Source: Firmicutes bacterium AM55-24TS
GTDB lineage: Bacteria; Bacillota; Clostridia; UBA1381
Assembly: GCA_003460745.1 (NCBI GenBank)
Contig: QTVU01000035.1
Coordinates: 1-32,448, forward strand
Direction of reading: 5' to 3'
Length of the DNA stretch: 32,448 bases
A program made the translations under genes and the position numbers. Shown piece by piece: positions 1 to 7,830 of the stretch. The notes under the pieces are model-generated. The model saw nothing but the letters and a program-made list of their open reading frames with translations, searched no databases and was not told where the DNA came from. Numbering within the stretch: the first letter of the stretch is position 1; each line of letters begins with the position of its first letter.

Positions 1-52
1 TCTCCAACAACAAATTGGTTTTAAATTCTCCAACAACAAATTGGTTTTAAAT
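1..52. repeat. 26-bp perfect tandem duplication
   Basis: Two adjacent identical 26-bp units (1-26 and 27-52) open the window. There is no spacer, so this is not a CRISPR array. It lies in the AT-rich leader of the sigma-like gene at 194 and may be an operator or a replication-slippage product. More units may lie left of the window. Confidence 0.85.
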
Positions 53-193
53 ATTAGGAATAGAGAAGTAATAGATATAAATTTCAAAAAATTTGGATTT
101 TGACTTTAGATTTTAACTTCAAATATGATTTAATATTATTAACAGATGATTTACCTTCGATTTTCCAAAATGGAAAGTCAGGAGGTGAAACAG

Positions 194-550
194 ATGTTCA
201 GCTATTTTGACTATTTATTAAAGCAATTACTTTTCGAGAAATATCCTCAAACAAATGATGATTTTGCAGATATTGCACAAATCACACCAAAGGCTATAAC
301 AGAGGAATACCGCAAATTCTTGGATAAAGTATCAATAAGAATAATTATTGATATGTTTGAACAAGAGGAATATGTAAATGCAATCTTAAAACTTGCACGA
401 GTAGAACGCATTATAATTGCACTCCATATTATTCAAGGAATGGAACTAAAAGAAATTGCATATCTGCTTAATACAAGTGTGGACAGTGTATATACACAAA
501 AAAATACTGCACTGAAACAGTTAAAAGTAGAATTAGAGAAAATAAACTGA
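194..550 (+). CDS. Small sigma-70 region 4-like regulator of a mobile element
   Basis: This predicted 118-residue protein has a C-terminal helix-turn-helix (about residues 75-115) reading ERIIIALHIIQGMELKEIAY followed by LLNTSVDSVY, the pattern of sigma region 4 (a promoter-recognition helix after a 'mE.kEIA.lL..s...V' segment). The N-terminal half is helical with no recognised domain. The reading frame is open further upstream to 146, but ATG 194 follows a strong AGGAGGTG at a proper distance and is preferred. Short proteins like this sit in the regulation module of Tn916-like conjugative elements, upstream of xis, and the xis-like gene at 1146 supports that. Without a region 2 it is unlikely to act as a full sigma factor alone. 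Confidence 0.7.
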   Translation: MFSYFDYLLKQLLFEKYPQTNDDFADIAQITPKAITEEYRKFLDKVSIRIIIDMFEQEEYVNAILKLARVERIIIALHIIQGMELKEIAYLLNTSVDSVYTQKNTALKQLKVELEKIN

Positions 551-617
551 TTTTTACATAATTAAGCCTATAAGATAAAACGGCATTTTGATATACACCC
601 CCTGTTTATTTTCAGTC

Positions 618-653
618 TGCGTAGAGTGTGTTGCCGTTTTCGCACTCTACGCA
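618..653. repeat. 11-bp perfect inverted repeat, 14-nt loop
   Basis: TGCGTAGAGTG at 618-628 pairs exactly with CACTCTACGCA at 643-653. No T-run follows, so this is not a classic terminator. It could be a protein-binding palindrome or an RNA hairpin controlling the element's regulator genes. Confidence 0.7.
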
Positions 654-666
654 TAATATTGTCTTT

Positions 667-701
667 CTGTTAAAGTACATTTTTCAAATGTACTTTAACA
701 G
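667..701. repeat. 16-bp perfect inverted repeat, 3-nt loop
   Basis: The arms at 667-682 and 686-701 are perfectly complementary (left arm CTGTTAAAGTACATTT), separated by TTC. It forms a very stable hairpin in either strand. It lacks a U-tract, and lies between the sigma-like and xis-like genes, so a regulatory or recombination role is possible. Confidence 0.75.
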
Positions 702-1145
702 GCGGATAATGCCTGATATATAAACTTTACTACAAAGAAAGCACAGGAGATAACACTGTTGCAGCATAAAATAGCAAACGGATACATTCCGATATTGACG
801 AGCTTTTGACAAGATACGCCAAGACGCAGTATAGTGCTTCTACCTATAATCAGTATATGACAAACTGTCGAGCGACAAATATCTATTGTCTAAATCAAAT
901 TGCAGTTTGAATGGCGATAACTCAATATTGGCATAATGATACTTCTGTCAATTCGAACTTGAGCGTTAAAAGCGTCGCACGTCAGATGGCAGTCCGAGCG
1001 TATTGCTGGGAAGGTGGAATCCCTATGGTGCGGTTTTGCACACCGTCGTCTGTTCTTGCTTGTATTTTTAATGTTAGATATTATTAGAGTTATATCAATC
1101 TCATAATATGTGATATTAAACATAAAAAAATTTAGGAGGTTAAAG

Positions 1146-1385
1146 ATGGGCAGGAAAATTGATAAAAATATTGACAATCCTAATGAATTACTATACACTA
1201 TAAGTGAGGTTTCCAAGATTCTCAAAGTAAATAAAAATTATGTGTATGCCTTAATAAATGACGGACACTTAAAGTCCATTAAACTTGGTTGTAGAAAAGT
1301 TACACGCAAAGCTTTGTTAGAATTTTTAGACAAGTATGACGGTCTTGATTTTGATAAAGCACTATGCGTAAAAACTACACAATAA
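1146..1385 (+). CDS. Excisionase-like HTH DNA-binding protein
   Basis: This 79-residue protein carries a MerR/excisionase-type winged helix (HTH_17-like): LYTISEVSKILKVNKNYVYA then LINDGHLKSIKLGCRKVTRK, with a 'ytisEvskiLkvnknyVY.li..G.L.sikl' pattern over residues 15-60. Such Xis proteins bend DNA next to an integrase to favour excision. The start at ATG 1146 follows an AGGAGG; an upstream in-frame start at 1110 has no ribosome binding site. In complete elements the integrase gene follows directly; here it is absent, so the protein may be orphaned. It could alternatively be a stand-alone regulator. Confidence 0.75.
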   Translation: MGRKIDKNIDNPNELLYTISEVSKILKVNKNYVYALINDGHLKSIKLGCRKVTRKALLEFLDKYDGLDFDKALCVKTTQ

Positions 1386-1475
1386 AGCCAATCACAAGCT
1401 CTTTTGTGGGAAACATTTTCTTGTGGGAAATCGGTGGGAAAAACCTCATTAAAGTAGCAAAGAAATGTTGAAAAA

Positions 1476-1569
1476 CGGCATAGATACGTCATTCCTAAAT
1501 TGGACGTTCAAGACGAGGCAAGACACGGAAAAGGCTTTGAAGGTATGTTAAAGAGATACTTTGGTTAAA
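1476..1569 (+). pseudogene. 3' remnant of a reverse rubrerythrin (NADH peroxidase-type) gene
   Basis: The frame ending at TAA 1567-1569 reads DEARHGKGFEGMLKRYFG at its end, matching the conserved C-terminal iron-binding helix of clostridial reverse rubrerythrins (the DEARHGKAFEGLLKRYF pattern, with E and H ligands). These proteins reduce hydrogen peroxide in the cytoplasm of strict anaerobes. Only the last ~24 codons are convincing; what lies upstream (to about 1476) is open but unlike the family, and there is no start. The gene was most likely cut by insertion or decay of the element to its left. A terminator follows at 1583. Confidence 0.6.
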
Positions 1570-1582
1570 ATATTTAACGATT

Positions 1583-1616
1583 AAGGACTTGTTCACGAAT
1601 GGACAAGTCCTTTTAT
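1583..1616 (+). terminator. Rho-independent terminator after the rubrerythrin remnant
   Basis: A 10-bp perfect stem (AAGGACTTGT at 1583-1592 with ACAAGTCCTT at 1603-1612) ends in a short T-run. It is probably the original terminator of the truncated gene. Confidence 0.8.
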
Positions 1617-1665
1617 GTGTTAAAACATAACATAATTACATCCTATGTTTTATATATTTTGTCAC

Positions 1666-1694
1666 TTTCAAAATATCCTAAAATATGATATAAT
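1666..1694 (+). promoter_or_regulatory. Predicted sigma-A promoter of the zinc-ribbon gene
   Basis: A weak -35 TTTCAA (1666-1671), 17-bp spacer and perfect -10 TATAAT (1689-1694) lie about 30 bp before the start codon. Confidence 0.55.
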
Positions 1695-1724
1695 AATACA
1701 TATACATAAAAAGGGGGATTAAAT

Positions 1725-2534
1725 ATGGCATTAATTAAATGTCCTAATTGTGGGAATCAAATGAGTGATAAAGCTCTGTGTTGTCCTGCATGCGGTTACG
1801 AAAATCAAGCACAAGAAAAAAAAATACAAAATTTTTGTATTGAATGTGGAAACAAATTATCCGAAAATGACACAGTATGTTCTGTCTGTGGTTGTCCTAT
1901 TAACAAAGAACATGAAAATTTAGAACAATTACAAAAAGTAGAGGTAGCAAGTATCAAGATTCCAAAAATAAGCAAGCAGAAAAAAACTACATTAATTGTG
2001 TCTATTGTTTTACTTGTTATATTAATAATTGTTGCCATAGCAGGAATATTTTTTATAAGGCAGCACACAAAAACAATCTATAAAGAAAACTTATCAGCTG
2101 CCACTTCCTCAATGATTATGGGTGCAATAAAAGCAGAAGATTCAGGCAACTTAATTCATGATGTATGGTATAATACCATTTATAAAGAAAGTGATAGCAA
2201 GACGGACAAATATACTAAAACAAATCATTCATTCAATGAAGACTTTAACACTTCTTTGACTGCATTAATGAGCGATGATGATTTTAAAAAAGATATTGAG
2301 TCAATCAAAGACAATCAAGATTCAACAGATTACATAATGAAAGATTTAGTCAATCCACCTGAGGAATATAAAGAGGCATATGAAAAATTACAAGATTTTT
2401 ATGATTCTTATTTGGAGCTAACTAATTTAGTTATAAGCCCAACAGGCAGTCTATCTTCATACACAAGCAATTTTAACGAAGCCGACTCTGCCACATCGAA
2501 TGCATACAAAGCCATGCAAAGATATATTAACTAA
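1725..2534 (+). CDS. Double zinc-ribbon, single-pass membrane protein
   Basis: This 269-residue protein begins with two zinc ribbons: CPNCGN...CCPACGY (residues 6-25) and FCIECGN...VCSVCGCPI (about 37-58). A lysine-rich linker precedes one membrane helix (about 88-112, IVSIVLLVILIIVAIAGIFF). The ~155-residue remainder is Asn/Ser/Asp/Lys-rich without a recognised domain and is probably outside the cell. Zinc-ribbon-plus-helix proteins are common in Firmicutes, but their roles are mostly unknown. The start at 1725 follows AAGGGGG. The gene has its own promoter and a shared bidirectional terminator downstream. Confidence 0.75.
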   Translation: MALIKCPNCGNQMSDKALCCPACGYENQAQEKKIQNFCIECGNKLSENDTVCSVCGCPINKEHENLEQLQKVEVASIKIPKISKQKKTTLIVSIVLLVILIIVAIAGIFFIRQHTKTIYKENLSAATSSMIMGAIKAEDSGNLIHDVWYNTIYKESDSKTDKYTKTNHSFNEDFNTSLTALMSDDDFKKDIESIKDNQDSTDYIMKDLVNPPEEYKEAYEKLQDFYDSYLELTNLVISPTGSLSSYTSNFNEADSATSNAYKAMQRYIN

Positions 2535-2556
2535 AAAAATAACTTTATTATATTTA

Positions 2557-2583
2557 AGGCGGTACATATGTACCGCCTTTTAA
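2557..2583. terminator. Bidirectional terminator
   Basis: The 24-bp perfect palindrome at 2557-2580 (AAGGCGGTAC, ATAT, GTACCGCCTT) has a T-run on the plus side and A-richness on the other. It lies between the convergent zinc-ribbon gene and the GGDEF-EAL gene and can serve both. Confidence 0.85.
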
Positions 2584-2584
2584 A

Positions 2585-4678
2585 TTACAAATATTTTTCT
2601 TCAAATCTATTCCACGACATCGGTTTATCGAACAAATATCCCTGTGCCTCATCGCAACCCATTTCTTTCAAAATATCATATTCCTTTTCATTCTCAACGC
2701 CCTCGGCGACAACGGAAATATTATAATTTTTACAAATATCTATAACCGACTTTGAAATCATACAAGTCTTTTCATCTGTTTCAAGCTTATGAACAAGTTC
2801 ACGGTCAAGTTTCAATGTATCAAATTTAACTTCCGAGAACAAGAACAAGTCCGCATATTTCGCACCGTAATTATCAATCGCAATATGGAAACCGTTATTT
2901 TTAAGTTCCACAATTTTGTCAAGCACATCGCTAAGACCGCCCTTAACCTTATCTTCCGACACTTCAATCACAATCGAATCTTTCGGGATATTATAATCAA
3001 ACCAAATATCCATAAGATTTTCCATAAAATTAGGTCTGACAATCGTACAATGTGATATATTAACCGACACAGGCTTAATATTCTTACCTGCCTCAATCCA
3101 GCCAGAAATATATTCACAGACGTGTCTGAACACATAAAGGTCTATCATATGCACCGTTTCGTTATATTCCATTGCGGGAATGAAATCCATAGGTGAAACA
3201 ATCGTATCGTCCTCATCAAAATATCTGATAAGCGCCTCACTGCCGCAAAATTCTCCGTCGATTGCGGAAAATCTCGGTTGGAACCATATAACAAATCTTT
3301 CTTCCTGTATAAGTTTTTTCAACTTTTCCTGCGTTGAGAATGACACAAACGTATCATTATAAAATCTGTATCTTGCCGACTGACCGTTATTTCTGTAATA
3401 ATATTTCTTATCCTGATACATTTTTTCATCGGCAATCTTTATTACTTCATCAATATCCGACGAATCTTTAGAATAATGAAAACCAATCGACACTTTATAC
3501 TTCATTTCAGAAATCAAATTTCTGAACGCAGTAACCTTAGCTGTAAACTCCTTATCATTCGTATCATAGCGAAGCACGACAAATTCATCTCCGCCGACTC
3601 TGTATGAACACTCCTTGCCAAACGACTCAACAATTACGCTCGCTATATCTTTCAGCGCACAATCGCCGCCGCAATGACCGCTTTTATCGTTAATCTCTTT
3701 CAAACCGTTAAGGTCCATATAAAGTACGCCCAAGCCGCAATTACGACCTCTCATAATTCTTTCGGTATCTTCTGTAAACTTATTTCTGTTATATAGGCCC
3801 GTAAGCGAATCGACGTAGCTCAGCTCTCTGAGTTTTCGTGCACTCTTTTCACGAATAACCATTGACGCAACAAAATAATCAAGTGCGTCAAAGAATGTCA
3901 CAATTTGAGAAAATTTTTCTTCCGGCAAATTACTTGCGCCAATAAAACCGATTATCTTACCGTTATCGGCAATCGGTGACGCAACAAGCCTTTGCACACC
4001 GCTTTTTACCGCCTGATGATATGCCTCAACAGAAATTTCTTTCAAATCTTCGACATTATTTAAAATAACATTTTCATTGCTGTCATAGGTCGGCAGCCAC
4101 TTATCAACGATATTTGAATCCAAGCTTTTAAGTTCTTCCGCTCTCTGATTGACGCCATTGTTATTCCATTCAAATACATTGCTCAGTTTATTTTCATCAT
4201 AACTGAACACAAAAATTTTATCCGCTTCAAAATACTTGCCTATTATTCCAAGCAAATTTGTAAAGCTTTCTTCAAACGGTTTATTCTTGTGCATTTCAAC
4301 CATACAGCTTACCAAAATATGCTCCATATCAAGACGCTGTTCAAGTCTTTTCTGAATTTCTTCAGTGTTGGTAATGTTAAATGCAATATCCAAATATGCC
4401 TTTTTACCGTCCCACACAGTATCCTTATGCTTAATAATATATGCTTTTTCCGTCATTACATTTTCATGAATATACTCAGAAAGTCCCTCACCGTTCAAGC
4501 AAGGACAATTCGCACATTCCGCACTTTTGCCGTGAAAAAGTTTATAACACGTTTCACCCAAACAATCGCCGAGAATTTTCTTTCCCGTCTCATTTATGTA
4601 CAAAATCTCATGAGTTTCTGCGTCAGATACATATACAATTTCCGATATTGCATCTAATACATTATATATATCCAGCAT
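2585..4678 (-). CDS. PAS-GAF-GGDEF-EAL cyclic-di-GMP protein with altered EAL site
   Basis: This 697-residue cytoplasmic protein has an N-terminal PAS-like domain (about 1-105) with a Cys cluster (ETCYKLFHGKS..C.NCPC), a GAF-like domain (about 120-285), GGDEF (about 295-455) and EAL (about 470-697). The GGDEF active loop RVGGDEFVVL is intact, so diguanylate cyclase activity is likely. In the EAL domain SEALIRY, VNIS, VIEVSE, KLDREL and AEGVE are present, but the usual DDFGTGYSS reads DNYGAKYAD. The second metal-binding Asp is therefore Asn, and phosphodiesterase activity may be lost or reduced. ATG 4678 follows GGGAG at a good distance; the longer frame to 4711 does not. It is a single-gene unit. 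Confidence 0.85.
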   Translation of the reverse strand: MLDIYNVLDAISEIVYVSDAETHEILYINETGKKILGDCLGETCYKLFHGKSAECANCPCLNGEGLSEYIHENVMTEKAYIIKHKDTVWDGKKAYLDIAFNITNTEEIQKRLEQRLDMEHILVSCMVEMHKNKPFEESFTNLLGIIGKYFEADKIFVFSYDENKLSNVFEWNNNGVNQRAEELKSLDSNIVDKWLPTYDSNENVILNNVEDLKEISVEAYHQAVKSGVQRLVASPIADNGKIIGFIGASNLPEEKFSQIVTFFDALDYFVASMVIREKSARKLRELSYVDSLTGLYNRNKFTEDTERIMRGRNCGLGVLYMDLNGLKEINDKSGHCGGDCALKDIASVIVESFGKECSYRVGGDEFVVLRYDTNDKEFTAKVTAFRNLISEMKYKVSIGFHYSKDSSDIDEVIKIADEKMYQDKKYYYRNNGQSARYRFYNDTFVSFSTQEKLKKLIQEERFVIWFQPRFSAIDGEFCGSEALIRYFDEDDTIVSPMDFIPAMEYNETVHMIDLYVFRHVCEYISGWIEAGKNIKPVSVNISHCTIVRPNFMENLMDIWFDYNIPKDSIVIEVSEDKVKGGLSDVLDKIVELKNNGFHIAIDNYGAKYADLFLFSEVKFDTLKLDRELVHKLETDEKTCMISKSVIDICKNYNISVVAEGVENEKEYDILKEMGCDEAQGYLFDKPMSWNRFEEKYL

Positions 4679-4775
4679 AATCCGACTCCCTTCATATACC
4701 CTTAATGCCATTATAGATTATATATAAATCATTCTATCATATCAACCATTTTTTTGCAATAATAAATTTAATTTT

Positions 4776-5618
4776 TTACATAACGGCAAAAACTATTCCG
4801 GCGATTATAACCGCCGCACACACCATTTTATAAAGCGTGCGTTTTTCTTTGAACACAATTCGTCCGCCTATAATCGTAATCATAACCGAACATTGTTTTA
4901 TAAGAGTCATTGCGACAACCGTGCTTTCCTGCTTGCTGCACGCGATAAACAGTGCCTTATCGCCGATTACAAACAGCACGCTCAAAATAAGTATCCAATA
5001 ATTTTTGTATATCGTTCTGAAATCTATTTTTGTTTTGGTTACAATCATATAGCCCAAATACAATATTACCATAAAGAACATATACCAAAATTGAAGTTGA
5101 CCGCTGTTCATACTCTGCATAAGCATTTTATCAAGCAGTTCCGAAACAGCGTTGCAAAGACACGATATAAGCACAAGTACAATGTATATCGGCTTTGCTT
5201 TTTCTTCGCCCAATCCCTTGCCTTTGGCATTTACGAAAAGCAATCCGACAAGCACAAGTGCCATACCGGCAATCTTATGTCCCGTCATAACTTCTCCCAG
5301 CACCGTTACTCCCAGCACTGTCGCAAATATTACGCGCGACATATCCATAATTCCGTAAAATCCAATCGGCAGTTTCTTTATCGCCTTAAAACTGCATATC
5401 CAAGCTATAAAAATTATAGCCGATTTTATCATTACAAATCCGATATAATGAAAATCTATCGACAATGCGTTTTTCACGCTCGGCGTCACGAATAAAAAGC
5501 TTATAAACGTGTAGAAAAACAGCACCTCCATAGCACTGTTTTTCTCCATTGCCTTTTTCTTTATTATATCTCTTACACCCTTTAAAACTCCGTAAAGGCA
5601 TACGAGTCCTATCCACAT
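4776..5618 (-). CDS. EamA/DMT-family membrane transporter
   Basis: This 280-residue protein is made of about ten hydrophobic helices in two similar halves, typical of EamA (drug/metabolite transporter) permeases. Motifs such as KLPIGFYGIMDMSRVIFATV with LGVTVLGEVMTGHKIAGMAL in half 1 and LIKQCSVMITIIGGRIVFKE in half 2 fit the family. The substrate cannot be told. Its ATG overlaps the stop of the HD gene (TAATG), so the two are translationally coupled, and it is the last gene of the radical SAM-HD-EamA operon. Confidence 0.8.
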   Translation of the reverse strand: MWIGLVCLYGVLKGVRDIIKKKAMEKNSAMEVLFFYTFISFLFVTPSVKNALSIDFHYIGFVMIKSAIIFIAWICSFKAIKKLPIGFYGIMDMSRVIFATVLGVTVLGEVMTGHKIAGMALVLVGLLFVNAKGKGLGEEKAKPIYIVLVLISCLCNAVSELLDKMLMQSMNSGQLQFWYMFFMVILYLGYMIVTKTKIDFRTIYKNYWILILSVLFVIGDKALFIACSKQESTVVAMTLIKQCSVMITIIGGRIVFKEKRTLYKMVCAAVIIAGIVFAVM

Positions 5619-6112
5619 TATTTTATCAGCTCCGTTAAAAATAAATTATCCAGCATTTGTGTACCGGATTTTGTCTTAAATATCTTCTCACGAACGTTTT
5701 CAGCCGTTTCTTTTGTCATTTCGTCCTCATCTATATTGACAAGGAAGTCCGCCTCAACAAGTATTTGATAGTCGATACCGTCGATATTTGAATATGTGTG
5801 ATGATGACCGACAAGGTATGACACACGTTCGATAACGTTTTTGTCATATCCCAATTTCGTGAGCATTTCCTCCGCAATCGGCGGACCCTCGATTTCCTGA
5901 TATTTGCCCGCAGAAGAATTATATTTTTCTTCGCTTATCTTTATTCCTATATCATGCACATATGCGGCAGTTTCAAGAATAAGCATAGTCCTTTCATCAA
6001 GCTCCTCCGCTTCGCCTATCGCTTTGGCATAACCGTGTACTTTTATAAAATGGTTTATGCGTTTCTTGTCACCTGCATAATACTTTATCATTTCTGTTGC
6101 AACAGTATTCAT
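5618..6112 (-). CDS. HD-domain phosphohydrolase-like protein
   Basis: This 164-residue HD-domain protein has the metal-binding pattern H (HFIKVHGYA), HD (AAYVHDIG), an HHH run (LVGHHHTYSNIDG) and a late D (ILVEADFLVNI). HD proteins of this size hydrolyse nucleotides or other phosphate esters; the substrate is not evident. ATG 6112 follows GAGG about 10 nt upstream; a TTG at 6121 would extend the frame by three codons but sits too close to that site. It starts a few bases after the radical SAM stop and overlaps the EamA start, so the three genes form one operon. Confidence 0.75.
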   Translation of the reverse strand: MNTVATEMIKYYAGDKKRINHFIKVHGYAKAIGEAEELDERTMLILETAAYVHDIGIKISEEKYNSSAGKYQEIEGPPIAEEMLTKLGYDKNVIERVSYLVGHHHTYSNIDGIDYQILVEADFLVNIDEDEMTKETAENVREKIFKTKSGTQMLDNLFLTELIK

Positions 6113-6117
6113 AATTA

Positions 6118-6720
6118 TCAATCCTCGAACGGTCTTATTCTGTATGTCACGCCGATTTTTTTACAAATATCGGCACATTCCTTTTCTTCTTCCTCTGTAA
6201 GCGTTGTCGAAACAGTCGAAAGCACCACTTCCTTTACATAGTGCTTTACATTTTCGGCAAACTTAATCATTGCGTCAAACGATTCGATGCCGAATTTACT
6301 GCGTGTAAGTTCAAGATAACGTTCCTTGTTCGGTGTATTAAGGCTGATCGAAACAATATCGATAAGTCCGTCAAACATAGGCGCAGTGTTCTTTTTGTGA
6401 ATAAGGTCGGCAAGACCGTTTGTGTTTATACGGATAGTCTTGTTATACTTATCCTTTATAAACCGACAGACTTCAAGCACATCGTCAAGTCTTTCGGTCG
6501 GCTCACCGAAACCGCAGAAAACAACCTCTTTATACTTATTCATATCAAATTTTGAAAATTCGTTTTTAACTTCTTCAACACTCGGTTCTCTTTCAAGCCA
6601 AAGACTGCCCGAATGATTCATTTCGTCCCTCGTCTGTCTTAGACAGAATGTGCACGCGCACGGACATTTGTTCGTCATATTTACGTATAAATTATCGTGT
6701 ACTTCATATAAAATAACCAT
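6118..6720 (-). CDS. Radical SAM protein of the TatD-associated type
   Basis: This 200-residue protein has the radical SAM cluster motif CPCACTFC (Cys-x3-Cys-x2-Cys, within residues 20-27) after a short beta strand. It also has GFGEPTERLDDV (the GGE-like SAM loop) and a TIRINTNGLAD strand. The compact size, the Y-V-N-M-T-N-K-C start and the CTFCLRQ motif match the family usually annotated as radical SAM protein, TatD family-associated. Its reaction is unknown to me. No tatD gene is nearby; here it is coupled to an HD protein and an EamA permease. ATG 6720 follows AGAGGT at 7 nt, while the longer frame to 6744 lacks a site. Confidence 0.8.
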   Translation of the reverse strand: MVILYEVHDNLYVNMTNKCPCACTFCLRQTRDEMNHSGSLWLEREPSVEEVKNEFSKFDMNKYKEVVFCGFGEPTERLDDVLEVCRFIKDKYNKTIRINTNGLADLIHKKNTAPMFDGLIDIVSISLNTPNKERYLELTRSKFGIESFDAMIKFAENVKHYVKEVVLSTVSTTLTEEEEKECADICKKIGVTYRIRPFED

Positions 6721-6796
6721 TTTAATACCTCTTTCGTTTTTCATATCTTAAATTATACCATATCACTGCATTTTTCTCAACTGTATTTTCACACCA

Positions 6797-6826
6797 AAAA
6801 AACCGCTTATAAAAGCGGTTTTTTAT
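6797..6826 (-). terminator. Terminator of the copper-amine-oxidase-domain gene
   Basis: An 8-bp GC-containing stem (AACCGCTT / AAGCGGTT, loop ATAA) is flanked by an A-run and a T-run, giving a U-tract in either direction. It lies just downstream of the minus-strand gene ending at 6844. Confidence 0.8.
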
Positions 6827-6843
6827 ATTTTATTTCAGTCAAA

Positions 6844-7770
6844 TTAACCTCTTGGGTGATTTGTTTCAACGTCGTCTACAAGTGCTTTTACAAGAGCATT
6901 CACGTCTGTAACAGTTTCATTTTCCGTTACGGCAACGCTATGACTCATTACTGTACCCGCGTCCTCGCATGACCATATTGCGTATGTTGTTTTATCGTAT
7001 GTGTAAATTTCAACTGCCGAATCGGCTACTTTGTAGTCCTCAACCTTAGTACCGCCCGATATACCCGAAATGTCTGCGTCACCCGGTTGTGTACGAACTG
7101 TAATGTCTAATACATTTGTATTGTAAGTGTAGTTGATTTCTGCCAAATTACTGTCGGCAAGGTATCTGTAGCTTTGTGCCTCGCACTTGCTACCCTCATC
7201 AAAACTGCTTGCACTCAAATCAGCCACTTGATATTTTACGCTCTCTGCATTATTCAATGCCGCATTAAGTTCGTCAAGACTGTTATAATCTGTCCATGGG
7301 TTTGGAATTTGTGATGACGGCTCTGTTTTGATTTCCTTTTCAACAGTAACTGTCTTTGTTGCCTCGTCCCAACCGACAACGCTGTGCATACCCTCAGCGA
7401 TTGCTCTTACAGGCACAACCGTTGATGAACCCACGATTTTTGCGGGTGTTTCAAGTGTAACCGCGTCACCGTTTACATACATTACATCAGAATCAATCTG
7501 CATTGTAATGCTTACGTCACTTACCGAATCATATGATATAACAGTTCTTGTTTCGTCATCCCACTGTACGTCTGCACCAAGTGCCTCGAATATTTCACGC
7601 ATAGGAACAAGTGTATGGTCATTTTCAATAAAAGGTGTTATTTCCACAAAAGAAACATTATTTCCGTTTACCGTAACCGTAATGTTATCATCAGCCAAAG
7701 CGCCTGCCGATACAGTCAAAACAGATGCGACAGCCAATACAGATGCTATTATCTTCTTATTCACAATCAT
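6844..7770 (-). CDS. Secreted protein with copper amine oxidase N-terminal-like (stalk) domain
   Basis: This 308-residue protein has a signal peptide (MIVNKKIIASVLAVASVLTV followed by SAGALA, likely cleavage at ALA|DD). Next comes a copper amine oxidase N-domain-like region (about 26-125) with the typical HTLVPMREIFEALGADVQWD and ST-VVPVRAIAEG-H-VGWDEATKTV repeats. These domains are common in Clostridia surface proteins and do not imply amine oxidase activity. The C-terminal ~150 residues are unrecognised. ATG 7770 follows GGAGG. It lies directly downstream of the ECF sigma / anti-sigma pair, on the same strand, so it may belong to that regulon. Confidence 0.75.
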   Translation of the reverse strand: MIVNKKIIASVLAVASVLTVSAGALADDNITVTVNGNNVSFVEITPFIENDHTLVPMREIFEALGADVQWDDETRTVISYDSVSDVSITMQIDSDVMYVNGDAVTLETPAKIVGSSTVVPVRAIAEGMHSVVGWDEATKTVTVEKEIKTEPSSQIPNPWTDYNSLDELNAALNNAESVKYQVADLSASSFDEGSKCEAQSYRYLADSNLAEINYTYNTNVLDITVRTQPGDADISGISGGTKVEDYKVADSAVEIYTYDKTTYAIWSCEDAGTVMSHSVAVTENETVTDVNALVKALVDDVETNHPRG

Positions 7771-7830
7771 TACCTCCAAAATCATTATATTGTCTATATT
7801 ATATCACAGATTGCAAATCAATTCAATACT

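Larger units (their letters stand above)
551..1145. other. Gene-poor stretch of the element remnant
   Basis: No convincing gene is present. The stretch holds two strong inverted repeats (618-653 and 667-701), then 720-900 with short broken frames that look like gene debris, and a locally GC-richer block at about 960-1060. The antisense ORF at 890-1225 overlaps the well-supported xis-like gene and lacks recognisable features. AT-rich sequence with an AGGAGG at 1134-1139 leads into the gene at 1146. Confidence 0.5.
1..1490. mobile_element. Decayed end of an integrative/conjugative element, integrase missing
   Basis: The order sigma-70 region-4-like regulator, intergenic region with strong hairpins, then a small excisionase-like HTH gene resembles the regulation/recombination end of Tn916-like elements. 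In those elements an integrase normally follows xis. Here only about 90 bp separate the xis-like stop from the 3' remnant of a reverse rubrerythrin gene. Those 90 bp hold direct repeats of the form TCTTKTGGGAAA (about 1399-1437), which could be integrase or excisionase binding sites. The element is therefore probably immobile. Its other end is outside the window and the right boundary is approximate. Confidence 0.5.

Noticed and set aside
1..52. CRISPR-like repeat
   Set aside because: The two 26-bp units are directly adjacent with no spacer.
890..1225. 111-residue ORF on the minus strand
   Set aside because: It overlaps the well-supported excisionase-like gene, has no ribosome binding site or recognisable domain, and has an improbable composition.
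2785..3060. Possible antisense gene within the EAL domain
   Set aside because: No start signal or domain; it lies entirely within the coding strand of a clear protein.
4893..5495. 200-residue ORF on the plus strand
   Set aside because: It is antisense to the EamA gene, with no ribosome binding site and a Cys/Tyr/His-rich composition typical of shadow frames.
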